The position numbers were made by a program, and so were the translations under genes. This document shows, one piece after another, positions 40,958 to 50,435 of a stretch of DNA of 64,000 nucleotides. Location of the stretch: the NCBI GenBank assembly GCA_004556655.1, contig SFGF01000006.1, positions 6,757 to 70,756 on the forward strand, in the 5' to 3' direction. Each line of letters starts with the position of its first letter. The first letter of the stretch is position 1. The notes under the pieces were generated by a model, which was given only the letters and a program-made list of their open reading frames with translations, had not been told where the DNA came from and ran no database searches. The stretch comes from Lachnospiraceae bacterium. GTDB taxonomy: Bacteria > Bacillota > Clostridia > Lachnospirales > Lachnospiraceae.

Positions 40958-43222
40958 TTATCCTCTATAGTAGTTGATCAGGCATCCTTTCAGGATAATG
41001 GTTCTTTCATCATCTGTAAGATCCCCCAGCTTCATCTCGAATGGAATCAATTCATCGCCCACAACATATGCTGTCACAGTATCCCATTTCTCCTCAACTG
41101 CTTTCCGTACATCAGGTACGAACAGATAGTCTCCGTTTTTAAATGGAAGATCTCCCGCTGGAATGAGGAATGGGAGCATACCCCAATTGATCAAATTGGA
41201 ACGGTACCTCTTAGTAGCATATTCATTGGCAATATTTGCCCAGCCTCCTAATACTTTCTGGCAGGACGCCGCCTGTTCACGTGCAGAACCATCCCCCGGT
41301 TTCACTGCAAAGATAGTGGAACCTACTCCTACGTTTGATTTATCTACATCCGGATATTTTGTATGAATTCTTTCAAGTACCGGCTTCAGTTCCGGCAGCG
41401 CATCTATCGGACATTTTCCTTCCTGAATCGCCTTTTGCGCTTTTTGCACTTCTTTTGCCCTTCCAACATATGCAGGATCCTTTCTCGAAAGAGCAAATTC
41501 AGCAAGTCCCAGAGGATTGGAACGATAAGAAGAAGTCTCACCGGACGGAATCAACTCATCTGTTGTGGTTACCGGATCATGAATCTCAGAAACAACTTTA
41601 AGAATCAGGTTATCCGCCAATGCCGGCATCTCGGGCCAGTCTTTAATATTCGGTCCAAACTGAATCTCAACAGACGGATCAGCTACACCCTTACTGTCAA
41701 AAACGCGGTTCTCATAAATTGTTTTATCAAAATAATATTTCGGATTCGTATAAGTTCCTTCGAACTCGGTAGCCGGTGTCAGACGGCCCTTATTGGCTGC
41801 CGTAGCAGCGATAGAACGTGCATCCATAAGTGCAACAGAAGAAATCTGACCATTCTGGATTTTGGATCCTTCTCTGTTCGGGAAGTTTCTGGTAGAATGA
41901 CGGATACTGAACGCATTATTAGCAGGAGTATCTCCAGCACCGAAACATGGACCACAAAATGCTGTTTTTACAATAGCACCGGTTGCAAGCAAAGTAGCCA
42001 ATGCACCATTTTTAGCAAGTTCCATATAAATCGGTGTACTTGCCGGATAAACACTCAATGTAAATGCATCGGAACCGATACTTGCGCCTTTCAATATATC
42101 AGCTGCCGCACAGATATTCTCAAATCCACCGCCGGCACAACCCGCGATAATTCCCTGCTCTACATACAATTTTCCATCATGTACTTTATCTTTTAACGTA
42201 AAGTCTACTTTTCCGTCCAGGCTGACCTGTGCTTTCTTTTCAACATCATCCAGTATATCCATCAGATTGGCATTCAGCTCATCAATGGTATAGGTATTAC
42301 TCGGATGGAATGGCATGGCGATCATCGGACGGATTTTATCAAGTTCCACAATAATCATGCCATCATAGTAAGCAACCGGACCCGGATTCAGTTCTTTATA
42401 CTCTTCACTTCTTCCATGGATCTCATAAAACTCTTCAATCTTTTCATCGGTTCTCCAGATGGAAGACAGACAAGTGGTCTCGGTGGTCATAACATCCACA
42501 CCAATACGGAAGTCAGCACTCAGGTTAGAAACTCCAGGTCCTACAAATTCCATTACCTTGTTTTTTACAAACCCATTTTTAAACACTGCACCGATAATAG
42601 CCAAAGCCACATCCTGAGGTCCTACTCCCGGAATTGGTGTTCCGGTCATATAAACGCCCACTACACCCGGCATATCAATATCATAGGTCTTGGATAAAAG
42701 CTGTTTTACCAATTCCGGTCCGCCTTCACCCACAGCCATCGTACCCAATGCACCATAACGGGTATGGCTGTCAGAACCAAGAATCATTTTTCCGCCCCCA
42801 GCCAGCATTTCTCTCGCAAACTGATGGATAACAGCCTGATGAGGCGGTACATAAATACCACCATATTTTTTTGCACAGGTAAGACCAAACATATGGTCAT
42901 CTTCATTGATAGTTCCTCCTACTGCACACAATGAATTATGGCAGTTGGTAAGAACATAAGGTACCGGAAACTTTTCCAGTCCTGAAGCTCTTGCAGTCTG
43001 AATAATTCCCACAAAAGTAATATCATGAGACGTAAGCTTGTCAAATTTAATCTGCAGCTTTTTCATGTTCCCGGATGTATTATGTGTCTCCAGGATCCCA
43101 TAAGCTATTGTCTGTTTTGCTGCTTCATCCGGTGCCGGAAGTCCCTGAGCCGCCGCTTTTTCCGGTTCTACAATCTCAGTTCCGTTCAACAGATAAGTTC
43201 CGCCTTCCAATAATTGAATCAT
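40958..43222 (-). CDS. Aconitase-family hydratase
   Basis: 754 residues, four aconitase domains. Fe-S cluster ligands are visible as Cys362 (IIAGCAGGGF) and Cys423/Cys426 (AFCGPCFGAG). Active-site stretches GSDSHTRYGALGTMAVGEGG (149-168) and STRNFPNREG (443-452) are present; the C-terminal swivel domain includes RYRSNLINWGMLPFL. Closest in style to the bacterial aconitate hydratase group often labelled simply hydratase. No citrate synthase or isocitrate dehydrogenase gene adjoins it. It follows a CdaR-type regulator gene by about 50 nt with no clear promoter between, so co-transcription and regulation by that protein are likely. Confidence 0.9.
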   Translation of the reverse strand: MIQLLEGGTYLLNGTEIVEPEKAAAQGLPAPDEAAKQTIAYGILETHNTSGNMKKLQIKFDKLTSHDITFVGIIQTARASGLEKFPVPYVLTNCHNSLCAVGGTINEDDHMFGLTCAKKYGGIYVPPHQAVIHQFAREMLAGGGKMILGSDSHTRYGALGTMAVGEGGPELVKQLLSKTYDIDMPGVVGVYMTGTPIPGVGPQDVALAIIGAVFKNGFVKNKVMEFVGPGVSNLSADFRIGVDVMTTETTCLSSIWRTDEKIEEFYEIHGRSEEYKELNPGPVAYYDGMIIVELDKIRPMIAMPFHPSNTYTIDELNANLMDILDDVEKKAQVSLDGKVDFTLKDKVHDGKLYVEQGIIAGCAGGGFENICAAADILKGASIGSDAFTLSVYPASTPIYMELAKNGALATLLATGAIVKTAFCGPCFGAGDTPANNAFSIRHSTRNFPNREGSKIQNGQISSVALMDARSIAATAANKGRLTPATEFEGTYTNPKYYFDKTIYENRVFDSKGVADPSVEIQFGPNIKDWPEMPALADNLILKVVSEIHDPVTTTDELIPSGETSSYRSNPLGLAEFALSRKDPAYVGRAKEVQKAQKAIQEGKCPIDALPELKPVLERIHTKYPDVDKSNVGVGSTIFAVKPGDGSAREQAASCQKVLGGWANIANEYATKRYRSNLINWGMLPFLIPAGDLPFKNGDYLFVPDVRKAVEEKWDTVTAYVVGDELIPFEMKLGDLTDDERTIILKGCLINYYRG

Positions 43223-43274
43223 AATAATCTCTCCTCTGTTTTTGATTCATTTTTTCTGACAGCTATAATTCTGC

Positions 43275-44360
43275 TTAATCATTTTTTTCCATATATTTCA
43301 TATAGCTGACTACCATCATTGCAATCTTGAATGTAAGAGCATCATCAAAGACACGAATATCCAATCCTGTACTCTTCTGCAATTTTTCCAGACGGTACAC
43401 CAGTGTATTACGATGTACATAAAGCTGTCTGGATGTCTCAGACACATTCAGATTATTTTCAAAAAATTTATTGATTGTTGTCAAAGTCTCATCATCAAAA
43501 GTATCCGGAAGCTGTTCTCCAAATACTTCTTTCATGAACATCTGACACAGTGGAATAGGAAGCTGATAAATCAGCCGCCCGATTCCCAGATTATTATACG
43601 GGATAACCACTTTGTCCGAGTAAAATATTTTTCCCACTTCGAGAGCCATTTTTGCTTCTTTATATGAGCGAGAAACATCTTTAATCTCATGGATTACATT
43701 TCCATAAGAAACCCTGACTTGAGACATTGCCTCTGCATTCAGCATATCTACCAGCGTTCTTGCTGTCTGATTCAGCTCTTCATATCCCTCGGACTCTTTC
43801 AATTCTTTCACTATAATAATGCTTTTCTCGTCAATCGCAGTAATATAATCGCGCGGTTTTGACGCAAATAAACTTTTTACAGTCTCCATGGCGTTATTAT
43901 CTTTTTCATATTTTGTCTCCACCATGAAAACTACACGTTTGGCTTCTGTATCAATCCTGAGTTTTTTCGCCCTGTTATAAATATCTACCAAAAGAAGATT
44001 ATCCAGAAGAAGATTCTGAATGAAATTATTTTTATCAAGACGTTCTTTATACGCAATGATCAGATTCTGAATCTGGCTCACTGCAATTTTACCTATCATA
44101 TAGGCATCTTCGCTGCCACCGCCGGTAACAAGTACATATTCTACATTCTGGTCATCATACACTTTAAAAAAATGATACCCCTGCAGTACCTGACTGTCTG
44201 CCGGAGAATAAGCAAATTCCCGAATATGATCCGGATTGGGCCCTCCTTCGTTAAAAGTGGATGCCAACATCTGACCTTCTACGCTGAGCACACACAGATC
44301 AATTCTGGTAATTGCTCTCAATTCATCGATCGTTTTTTGTAATACCTGGCTTGAAACCAA
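43275..44360 (-). CDS. CdaR/PucR-type transcriptional regulator
   Basis: 361 residues. N-terminal sensory part (about 1-115; RIDLCVLSVEGQMLASTF), a central GGDEF-like CdaR region (about 120-240), and a C-terminal PucR-type HTH (NKFFENNLNVSETSRQLYVHRNTLVYRLEKLQKSTGLDIRVFDDALTF region). In Firmicutes and proteobacteria CdaR proteins activate sugar-acid or hydroxyacid catabolism. Located immediately upstream of the aconitase-family gene on the same strand, which suggests the regulated pathway is tricarboxylic or hydroxyacid metabolism. Confidence 0.88.
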   Translation of the reverse strand: MVSSQVLQKTIDELRAITRIDLCVLSVEGQMLASTFNEGGPNPDHIREFAYSPADSQVLQGYHFFKVYDDQNVEYVLVTGGGSEDAYMIGKIAVSQIQNLIIAYKERLDKNNFIQNLLLDNLLLVDIYNRAKKLRIDTEAKRVVFMVETKYEKDNNAMETVKSLFASKPRDYITAIDEKSIIIVKELKESEGYEELNQTARTLVDMLNAEAMSQVRVSYGNVIHEIKDVSRSYKEAKMALEVGKIFYSDKVVIPYNNLGIGRLIYQLPIPLCQMFMKEVFGEQLPDTFDDETLTTINKFFENNLNVSETSRQLYVHRNTLVYRLEKLQKSTGLDIRVFDDALTFKIAMMVVSYMKYMEKND

Positions 44361-44460
44361 GCTCTCACTCCCTTCCTGATCCAGTCCCTTTTTCTTTCCT
44401 TAAATCATATCGTATTTTTCTGCAAAAAGCAACGAATTCTAATAACTTTTCTGTAACATA

Positions 44461-44497
44461 AAAAGGCGCCAACCCTGCCTCAGGTATTGGCGCCTTT
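44461..44497 (-). terminator. Terminator of the MsmX-type ATPase gene
   Basis: AAAGGCGCCAA / TTGGCGCCTTT followed by TT on the minus strand; GC-rich stem just after the stop at 44513. Confidence 0.9.
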
Positions 44498-44512
44498 GAT
44501 TTCATTATGTAA

Positions 44513-45616
44513 TTAGTTGGTGATTGTAAGTTCTGTCTCTTTGTCAAATACATGAACTTTGGACATATCCAGACCAAATTTAACGGTATCACCAGTTCTG
44601 GAAGTTGTATGAGGATTAACACGTGCTGTCATGCTGAATCCTTCAACATCGAAGTACAGGAATACTTCAGCACCCAGAAGCTCGTATACGTTGATAGTAG
44701 CTTCAACTGTGCTTTCCGGGAACAGGGAAGCATCGTCTGTTACGTTCTCTGGACGAATACCCATAACAACTGTCTTTCCAGCATATCCGCCGTCGATCAG
44801 AGCTTTAGCTTTTTCAGCCGGCAGTCTCAGTGTATATTTTCCAACAACCAGATCTACATCTTTTCCTGTAACTTTAACAGTTGCATCCAGGAAGTTCATC
44901 TGAGGAGATCCGATGAAACCAGCTACAAACAGGTTTCCAGGAGCATTGTACAGATTCTGAGGAGTATCAACCTGCTGTACGATACCATCTTTCATAACTA
45001 CGATTCTGGTTCCCAGTGTCATAGCTTCTGTCTGGTCATGTGTAACGTAGATAATGGTAGCACCCAGTCTTTCATGCAGTTTGGAGATCTCAGTTCTCAT
45101 CTGAACACGAAGTTTAGCATCCAGGTTTGACAGAGGCTCGTCCATCAGGAATACTTTAGGATCACGTACGATAGCACGTCCCATAGCTACACGCTGTCTC
45201 TGACCACCGGAAAGAGCTTTCGGTTTACGGTCTAACAGTTTCTCCAGGTCAAGGATTTTAGCTGCTTCTTTAACCATTTTATCGATCTGATCTTTCGGAA
45301 CTTTTCTCAGTTTCAGACCAAATGCCATGTTATCATATACTGTCATATGAGGATACAGAGCGTAGTTCTGGAATACCATTGCGATATCTCTGTCTTTCGG
45401 CTCTACATCGTTAACTACTTTATCACCAATTTTCAGTGTACCGCCGGAGATTTCTTCCAGACCAGCAATCATACGAAGTGTTGTAGATTTTCCACATCCG
45501 GATGGTCCTACGAAAATGATAAACTCTTTATCTTCGATCTCAAGGTTGAAATCTTTTACGGCTTCAAAACCGTTTGGATAAGTCTTATTAATGTGCTGTA
45601 AGGATAAACTTGCCAT
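44513..45616 (-). CDS. msmX: Multi-sugar ABC importer ATPase (MsmX/UgpC type)
   Basis: 367 residues. Walker A GPSGCGKST (38-46), Q-loop VFQNYALYPHMTVYDNM, signature LSGGQRQRVAMGRA, Walker B VFLMDEPLSNLDAKLR, H-loop YVTHDQTEAMTLG; a C-terminal regulatory TOBE domain from about 240. Stand-alone MsmX-type ATPases energise several carbohydrate ABC importers whose permease operons lack their own ATPase. Monocistronic with its own strong terminator, consistent with a shared subunit. The leader contains the small hairpin CAGAAC/GTTCTG (about 45662-45678). Confidence 0.92.
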   Translation of the reverse strand: MASLSLQHINKTYPNGFEAVKDFNLEIEDKEFIIFVGPSGCGKSTTLRMIAGLEEISGGTLKIGDKVVNDVEPKDRDIAMVFQNYALYPHMTVYDNMAFGLKLRKVPKDQIDKMVKEAAKILDLEKLLDRKPKALSGGQRQRVAMGRAIVRDPKVFLMDEPLSNLDAKLRVQMRTEISKLHERLGATIIYVTHDQTEAMTLGTRIVVMKDGIVQQVDTPQNLYNAPGNLFVAGFIGSPQMNFLDATVKVTGKDVDLVVGKYTLRLPAEKAKALIDGGYAGKTVVMGIRPENVTDDASLFPESTVEATINVYELLGAEVFLYFDVEGFSMTARVNPHTTSRTGDTVKFGLDMSKVHVFDKETELTITN

Positions 45617-45930
45617 AATAAAAATACCTCCTGCTAATTCTTTCTATATAGTCTCCACAGTCAGAACTTTCTGTTCTGTAACTGAACTTAGTATACCTAA
45701 AATCACTCCTGTCCGCCATACCCGAAATACACAAAGTTTTCAATAACAGGTTGTAAAAAATGTTCTCTACTACTTTCTTATTTTTGCTTTTGTGGCAATT
45801 TAACTAAAAATTTCAATTTTTCATATACACATTGACGAACCTCTTTGATTTTTCTTTTCTATTTTGCCAAAGCAATTATCCGTCAAGCATTTTCTTCTCC
45901 ACTGTTTCTTTATTTTAACACATTCTTCAT

Positions 45931-45959
45931 TTGCAATTTTCTATTATATTCGCTATACT
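45931..45959 (+). promoter_or_regulatory. Promoter of the structured leader / DUF624 gene
   Basis: TTGCAA (45931-45936), 17 nt, TATACT (45954-45959). Transcription would begin just before the first GACAAGGGAC repeat, about 290 nt upstream of the start codon. Confidence 0.7.
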
Positions 45960-45968
45960 GTATTATTA

Positions 45969-46133
45969 TGAGACAAGGGACAAAAAGTCAGTCACGGCAT
46001 GCTTACATGCCTGTGACTGATTTTGGGGACCGCAAAAGCATGAGGAAGTAGCCCGAATAGGGCGGATTCCGAATGCTTTTAGAATTTCGAGAGTGCGAAG
46101 CACGGAGAAATTCGTAGTCTCATCCCATTTGTC
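45969..46133 (+). ncRNA. Structured multi-hairpin leader RNA candidate
   Basis: Pairings seen: hairpin 1 within 45984-46022 (CAGTCAC/GTGACTG and GGCATG/CATGCC); hairpin 2, AAAAGCAT (46034-46041) with ATGCTTTT (46073-46080), nested GGAA/TTCC and GCCC/GGGC; hairpin 3, GAATTTC (46082-46088) with GAAATTC (46107-46113), nested GTGC/GCAC. ATGAGAC (45969-45975) with GTCTCAT (46117-46123) closes a multiloop. GACAAGGG could instead pair with CCCATTTGTC (46124-46133). No riboswitch class recognised. Confidence 0.5.
45971..46037 (+). repeat. 67-bp tandem repeat, copy 1
   Basis: Begins AGACAAGGGACAAAAAGTCA and ends GGGGACCGCAAAA; identical in all 67 positions to 46160-46226. Contains a long stem-loop with a CTTA loop. 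Confidence 0.9.
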
Positions 46134-46159
46134 GTGCAACTCATTATTATAATTTTATA

Positions 46160-46226
46160 AGACAAGGGACAAAAAGTCAGTCACGGCATGCTTACATGCC
46201 TGTGACTGATTTTGGGGACCGCAAAA
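46160..46226 (+). repeat. 67-bp tandem repeat, copy 2
   Basis: Exact second copy, 189 bp downstream of the first, ending 32 nt before the DUF624 start codon. A shortened relative of its first 15 nt lies upstream of the tetR gene at 50436. Confidence 0.9.
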
Positions 46227-46258
46227 ACAAAATAACGTTCAGAAAAGAGGAGTAAGTA

Positions 46259-47065
46259 ATGGGCAATCTTTTTAATCCGGATAACAAATTCTTTGTATTT
46301 ATGGGAAGAGTCGCAGACCTGATGATCCTAAATCTTTTATGTATCGTCTGTTGTCTCCCGATCGTGACCGCAGGTCCATCTATCACAGCTTTGTATTATG
46401 TAACACTGAAAATGGTAAGAAATGAAGAAACTTATATTGTAAGAGGATTTTTCCATTCTTTCCGCCAAAATCTGAAACAGGGGATGATTATCCATATTAT
46501 TATGCTGGTAGTGGGTATCCTGCTTGTATTTGATCTGTACTTTTGTCGGGTTATGCAGACACAGTCATCTTTTTATAAAGTACTTAACTATTTATTTATG
46601 GTAGGAACAGCGGTCTATGTCATGCTTTTCATTTATATTTATCCTGTCCTGTCCAAGTTTTACAACTCAATCAAGCGTACTTTCCTGAATGCATTCCTGA
46701 TGTCTATCCGGCACTTTCCTTATACAATCCTGATGCTCGTAATTACCGCAGCACCGATTGTTCTGGCATTTGTTGTATCTAATGCATTTGCTTATGTGCT
46801 GCTATTTTATATCCTTCTGGGATTCTCAGTGATTGCATATATTAACTCAAATTTCTTTGTAAAGATATTTGATAAATACATACCGGAAGAAGCGGCAGAT
46901 GCATCTGATGAATCTCTTAAAGAAATTGATGCTTCTGTATTCAAAAATCTTCAGCCAACAAACGAATCTCCGGAAGAGATTGAGTCTGCAGAAAATACAG
47001 AAACCGGTGATAGTTTCAGAGCAGACGATGATACTCCGAATGATTCTGTGAACAACAGGGAATAG
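46259..47065 (+). CDS. DUF624 (YesL-like) membrane protein
   Basis: 268 residues with five or six membrane helices (ADLMILNLLCIVCCLPIVTAGPS, IIHIIMLVVGILLVFDLYF, YLFMVGTAVYVMLFIYIYPV and others) and an acidic cytoplasmic C-terminus. The N-terminal ILNLLCIVCCLPIVTAGPSITALYY region is typical of DUF624. YesL relatives usually accompany sugar ABC importers; here the nearest such gene is the divergent MsmX-type ATPase. AGAGGAG precedes the ATG. Expressed through an unusual 290-nt structured leader. Confidence 0.85.
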   Translation: MGNLFNPDNKFFVFMGRVADLMILNLLCIVCCLPIVTAGPSITALYYVTLKMVRNEETYIVRGFFHSFRQNLKQGMIIHIIMLVVGILLVFDLYFCRVMQTQSSFYKVLNYLFMVGTAVYVMLFIYIYPVLSKFYNSIKRTFLNAFLMSIRHFPYTILMLVITAAPIVLAFVVSNAFAYVLLFYILLGFSVIAYINSNFFVKIFDKYIPEEAADASDESLKEIDASVFKNLQPTNESPEEIESAENTETGDSFRADDDTPNDSVNNRE

Positions 47066-47084
47066 TTTCATATTTATACATGAG

Positions 47085-47128
47085 AAAAGCTGCGATACAT
47101 CAGATTTCTGATTGTATCACAGCTTTTT
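47085..47128. terminator. Bidirectional terminator between DUF624 gene and sensor kinase
   Basis: AAAAGCTG and GATACA pair with TGTATC and CAGCTTTT (one mismatch), with A and T runs outside. It lies between convergent genes and serves both. Confidence 0.85.
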
Positions 47129-47130
47129 AT

Positions 47131-49536
47131 TTATTCCGTTGCCTCAAATGTGATTGTAACTTTAAACAAATCTCCATCCAGGTAGATATCAAAGGTTCCA
47201 TGCTGCAGTTTCACCAGGTTCTGAGCAATGGATAATCCCAGACCGCTTCCTTCTGTACTTCTTGATACATCTCCGCGGATAAACCGCTCTGTCAATTCTT
47301 CCGCACGGATATTCAGCGGATGTTCCGAAACATTTTTTAGTTCAAAGATTACACGGCATCCAATCTTTTTTACTTCTACATATACTCTGGTTCCCGGCAT
47401 CGCATATTTGGCGGCATTATTATAAAGATTTTCAATCACTCTCCACATTCTTCGGCCGTCTGCCAGAATCACCACCGGTTCTTCCGGTATTCTGCTTATA
47501 ATCTCCAGACTTCTTGCGGCAAATTTTTCTTCAAATTCTCCATTGGTCTGTCGGATTAATTCTCCCAAACGGATGGGCTGCATATCAAGTACGATATTAC
47601 CGGAACTGATCTTGGATGCTTCCACCAGATCTTCCGTCAATTGTTTCAGTCTCTGAGATTTGCTGTCAAGGATATCAATATATCCTTTTATTTTCGGATC
47701 CTGAATGTCTTCTCTCTTTAAAAGATCCACATAATTGATGATGGATGTCAGCGGTGTCTTAATATCATGTGAAACATTCGTAATCAGATCCGCTTTCAGG
47801 CGTTCACTCTTTAACGTCTCTTTGACTGCATTCTGTAAGCCGTCTCCCACATGATTGACTGCCTCCGCCATTTCTTTGTTATCTCCAATCAGTTCGGATG
47901 CATCTATTTTAAAATCCAGTTCACCGCTGGCGATACGCGCCAACCCATCTCTGATCACCTGACGCCCTGCACCTTCCCTGATCAGATATAAAAGTACCAG
48001 ACTGTCACCAATCAGTGCCAATACCACACCAAATCCTCTGAAAATCGATACCGCAAAAATGTTTCCCAGCATCAGGACACTGAACGCTATAATCATCCTG
48101 CCTGATGTTTGTCTTGCCATGTAAACCTTCTTACAGCTTTGAACAATCGAATAGCACAGACTGGACTTCCATATTCTTTTTCCCTTGATGCGGCGAACCA
48201 CACTCATATAAGCCGCAAGGAAAATTCCTCCCAAGGCCACCTCTCCTGATACGATCAGAACTTCCGCAAAGAGATCCCAGGCATACATTTCATCAATAAA
48301 TAAAATTCCCAGTGTCAGTAGTAAGGCCAGAGAAATAAAGGTTACAGCCAATGCCACTTCCGTAGGCGCCCCATCACCGAACGCTCTGTGCAGTCCTCTG
48401 TCCGTCCTGATTCTTCCTGCCTGTATAGTGAGAAGTACCAATGTGAGAATTCCCAACAGAAAACTTATCACACTGCCAACCAACAACATTTTTCCCCATC
48501 CGGAATATTGCTCATAATATTGTCGGGCACTATAAATCCCATCATTAAACGGATAATCCGCATTCAGCATAATATCTATTGTTTCATTCTCTCCGGTAAT
48601 GGCATTATTTCCAAAATATTCTTTCAGGTATTTTTCCGCATCACTGTCCGCATCTACATTTTCCAATCGTCCATTTACTCTGTCCGCATGGAAATACAAA
48701 ACCTGATCTATATTGTCAATTTTCCGATACCCATTTTCCCACTCCGGGACATTGGTGTACAATGAGCCATCATCTTTGCTTTCCACCACATACATAACAT
48801 TGGATTCCGTTTCCAGTTCTTCCTGTATTCCGCTGTACATGGAAAGCAAATTACCGGTATCGATCAGAATTTGATACAGATCCATCAAAGAAACGGTTTC
48901 CGGATTTTTATTGGCATAGTCAGCAAGTGTAATTCCCGACTGCGGAAGATATTTCTCTTCTTCTTTTCCCTGAGCATAAAGCTGTAAAAAAGCCGGAGAA
49001 TACTGCCATGAACTCTCCTCCGTCACAGTACCCTGCTCTTCCAAAGCAGCTTCATCTGCATCGTAAACTTCTACCTCTGTCGCTTCATCTGCATAGTAGG
49101 AATTTTCCATATTGTTTCGAACTTCAAAAAGGATTTCATCCAATCTCTGAAGAGTACCGTCCTCTGACATTTTACGGATATCGCCTACCGTATATGTGGT
49201 ATATTTATTCATCTCCTTTCCGGTTTTGCTCAGATCCGTAATATCAACTTTGTTCTCCGTATTCAGCTTACCATTCGTAAAAAAAGCCTTCCCCTCTGTT
49301 GCCAGTTCCGGAAGCCGGTGAAGAAATTGTGCCACTGCTGTTCCACACTGATATGTTTCTTCATAAGATGACTGACGATTCTGGGTAATCTGCTCAAGCT
49401 GCATACCACTTTGAAACAATTCAGCCAGCATGGTCACCGTTGCAGTAAACACACCGATTGCAGCCAGAAACAGAATGATCAGCAACGCTTTGATTCCTTT
49501 TGAAAAAAAGAAACTTCTCTGTTTTTTTTCTCCCAT
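47131..49536 (-). CDS. Membrane sensor histidine kinase
   Basis: 801 residues. TM1 (about 16-38), a large extracytoplasmic sensor (about 40-330, rich in Tyr/Asn/Glu), five further membrane helices (about 335-520), then a HAMP-like linker (ARIASGELDFKIDASELI), H-box NVSHDIKTPLTSIINYVDLL, N-box MWRVIENLYNNAAKYA and G-box EGSGLGLSIAQNLV. ATG 49536 follows GGAGG; the longer frame is not supported. Encoded 25 nt after its response regulator gene. The signal is unknown; an envelope stress or antimicrobial stimulus would fit this architecture. Confidence 0.92.
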   Translation of the reverse strand: MGEKKQRSFFFSKGIKALLIILFLAAIGVFTATVTMLAELFQSGMQLEQITQNRQSSYEETYQCGTAVAQFLHRLPELATEGKAFFTNGKLNTENKVDITDLSKTGKEMNKYTTYTVGDIRKMSEDGTLQRLDEILFEVRNNMENSYYADEATEVEVYDADEAALEEQGTVTEESSWQYSPAFLQLYAQGKEEEKYLPQSGITLADYANKNPETVSLMDLYQILIDTGNLLSMYSGIQEELETESNVMYVVESKDDGSLYTNVPEWENGYRKIDNIDQVLYFHADRVNGRLENVDADSDAEKYLKEYFGNNAITGENETIDIMLNADYPFNDGIYSARQYYEQYSGWGKMLLVGSVISFLLGILTLVLLTIQAGRIRTDRGLHRAFGDGAPTEVALAVTFISLALLLTLGILFIDEMYAWDLFAEVLIVSGEVALGGIFLAAYMSVVRRIKGKRIWKSSLCYSIVQSCKKVYMARQTSGRMIIAFSVLMLGNIFAVSIFRGFGVVLALIGDSLVLLYLIREGAGRQVIRDGLARIASGELDFKIDASELIGDNKEMAEAVNHVGDGLQNAVKETLKSERLKADLITNVSHDIKTPLTSIINYVDLLKREDIQDPKIKGYIDILDSKSQRLKQLTEDLVEASKISSGNIVLDMQPIRLGELIRQTNGEFEEKFAARSLEIISRIPEEPVVILADGRRMWRVIENLYNNAAKYAMPGTRVYVEVKKIGCRVIFELKNVSEHPLNIRAEELTERFIRGDVSRSTEGSGLGLSIAQNLVKLQHGTFDIYLDGDLFKVTITFEATE

Positions 49537-49561
49537 AACAATAACCTCCTGCATACAGGGG

Positions 49562-50284
49562 TCACATTTTTTCTATTTTATATCCAATCCCCCATACCAC
49601 TTTCAGATATCTAGGCTCTCTCGGATTGATCTCTATTTTTTCTCTGATGTGCCGGATATGCACAGCTACCGTATTGTCTGCGCCTATAGCCTCTTCATTC
49701 CATATATTTTCATAAATTTGTTCAATAGAAAAAACTTTTCCCTGATTTTTAATAAGCAATAACAAAATATTATATTCTATTGGTGTAAGTTTCACCATTT
49801 CTCCATCTACTGTTACTGTTTTCAAATCATCGTTAACCATCAGACCACCGCAGGTATATACTGCCTGTTTTTCTTCCACTGCCATATTTCCAAGCTGTGT
49901 ATAACGGCGAAGCTGAGATTTCACTCTGGCAATAAGCTCCAATGGATTAAATGGTTTTGTGATATAATCATCCGCACCAATATTCAGTCCCAGAATCTTA
50001 TCCACATCTTCTGATTTTGCCGACAAAATGATAATCGGAATACTGCTGTATTCCCGGATTTTACGGGTCGCACGAATACCATCCAGATTTGGCATCATTA
50101 CATCAATTAAAAGTAAATGAATTTCTTCCTGCTTCAACATTTTTACCGCCTGAATTCCATCATAAGCTTTCAGGATACGGTACCCCTCCTGCGAAAGATA
50201 AATTTCAATCGCGTCCACAATTTCTCTATCATCATCGCAAACTAATATATTGTACATTTTCTGATTTCCTTTTTCTGTAGTCAT
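49562..50284 (-). CDS. OmpR-family response regulator
   Basis: 240 residues. Receiver domain with DDD near residues 16-18, phosphoacceptor Asp in LLIDVMMPNLDG, Thr/Ser in IILSAKSEDVDK and Lys in YITKPFNPLEL. C-terminal winged helix ends VHIRHIREKIEINPREPRYLKVVWGIGYKI region. ATG 50284 (after GAGGTG) is used; ATG 50257, with AAAGGA upstream, gives a shorter MYNILVCDDD start that is equally reasonable. Operon with the sensor kinase. Confidence 0.93.
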   Translation of the reverse strand: MTTEKGNQKMYNILVCDDDREIVDAIEIYLSQEGYRILKAYDGIQAVKMLKQEEIHLLLIDVMMPNLDGIRATRKIREYSSIPIIILSAKSEDVDKILGLNIGADDYITKPFNPLELIARVKSQLRRYTQLGNMAVEEKQAVYTCGGLMVNDDLKTVTVDGEMVKLTPIEYNILLLLIKNQGKVFSIEQIYENIWNEEAIGADNTVAVHIRHIREKIEINPREPRYLKVVWGIGYKIEKM

Positions 50285-50435
50285 TATTTTCACCTCACTT
50301 TCCATTATAGGGGATAGCCGACCTAAACGCCAGCTGTTCTTTCTTACAAAATTATGGTATCAGGGAAATCTTTAGAGAGGGTTGGGGAAAATCTTAAGAT
50401 TTGATGAATTCAGAAAATATACTTATATCATTTGA

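Noticed and set aside
44365..44622. Minus-strand 85-codon frame across the MsmX gene end
   Set aside because: Crosses the msmX stop and a strong terminator and has no ribosome site.
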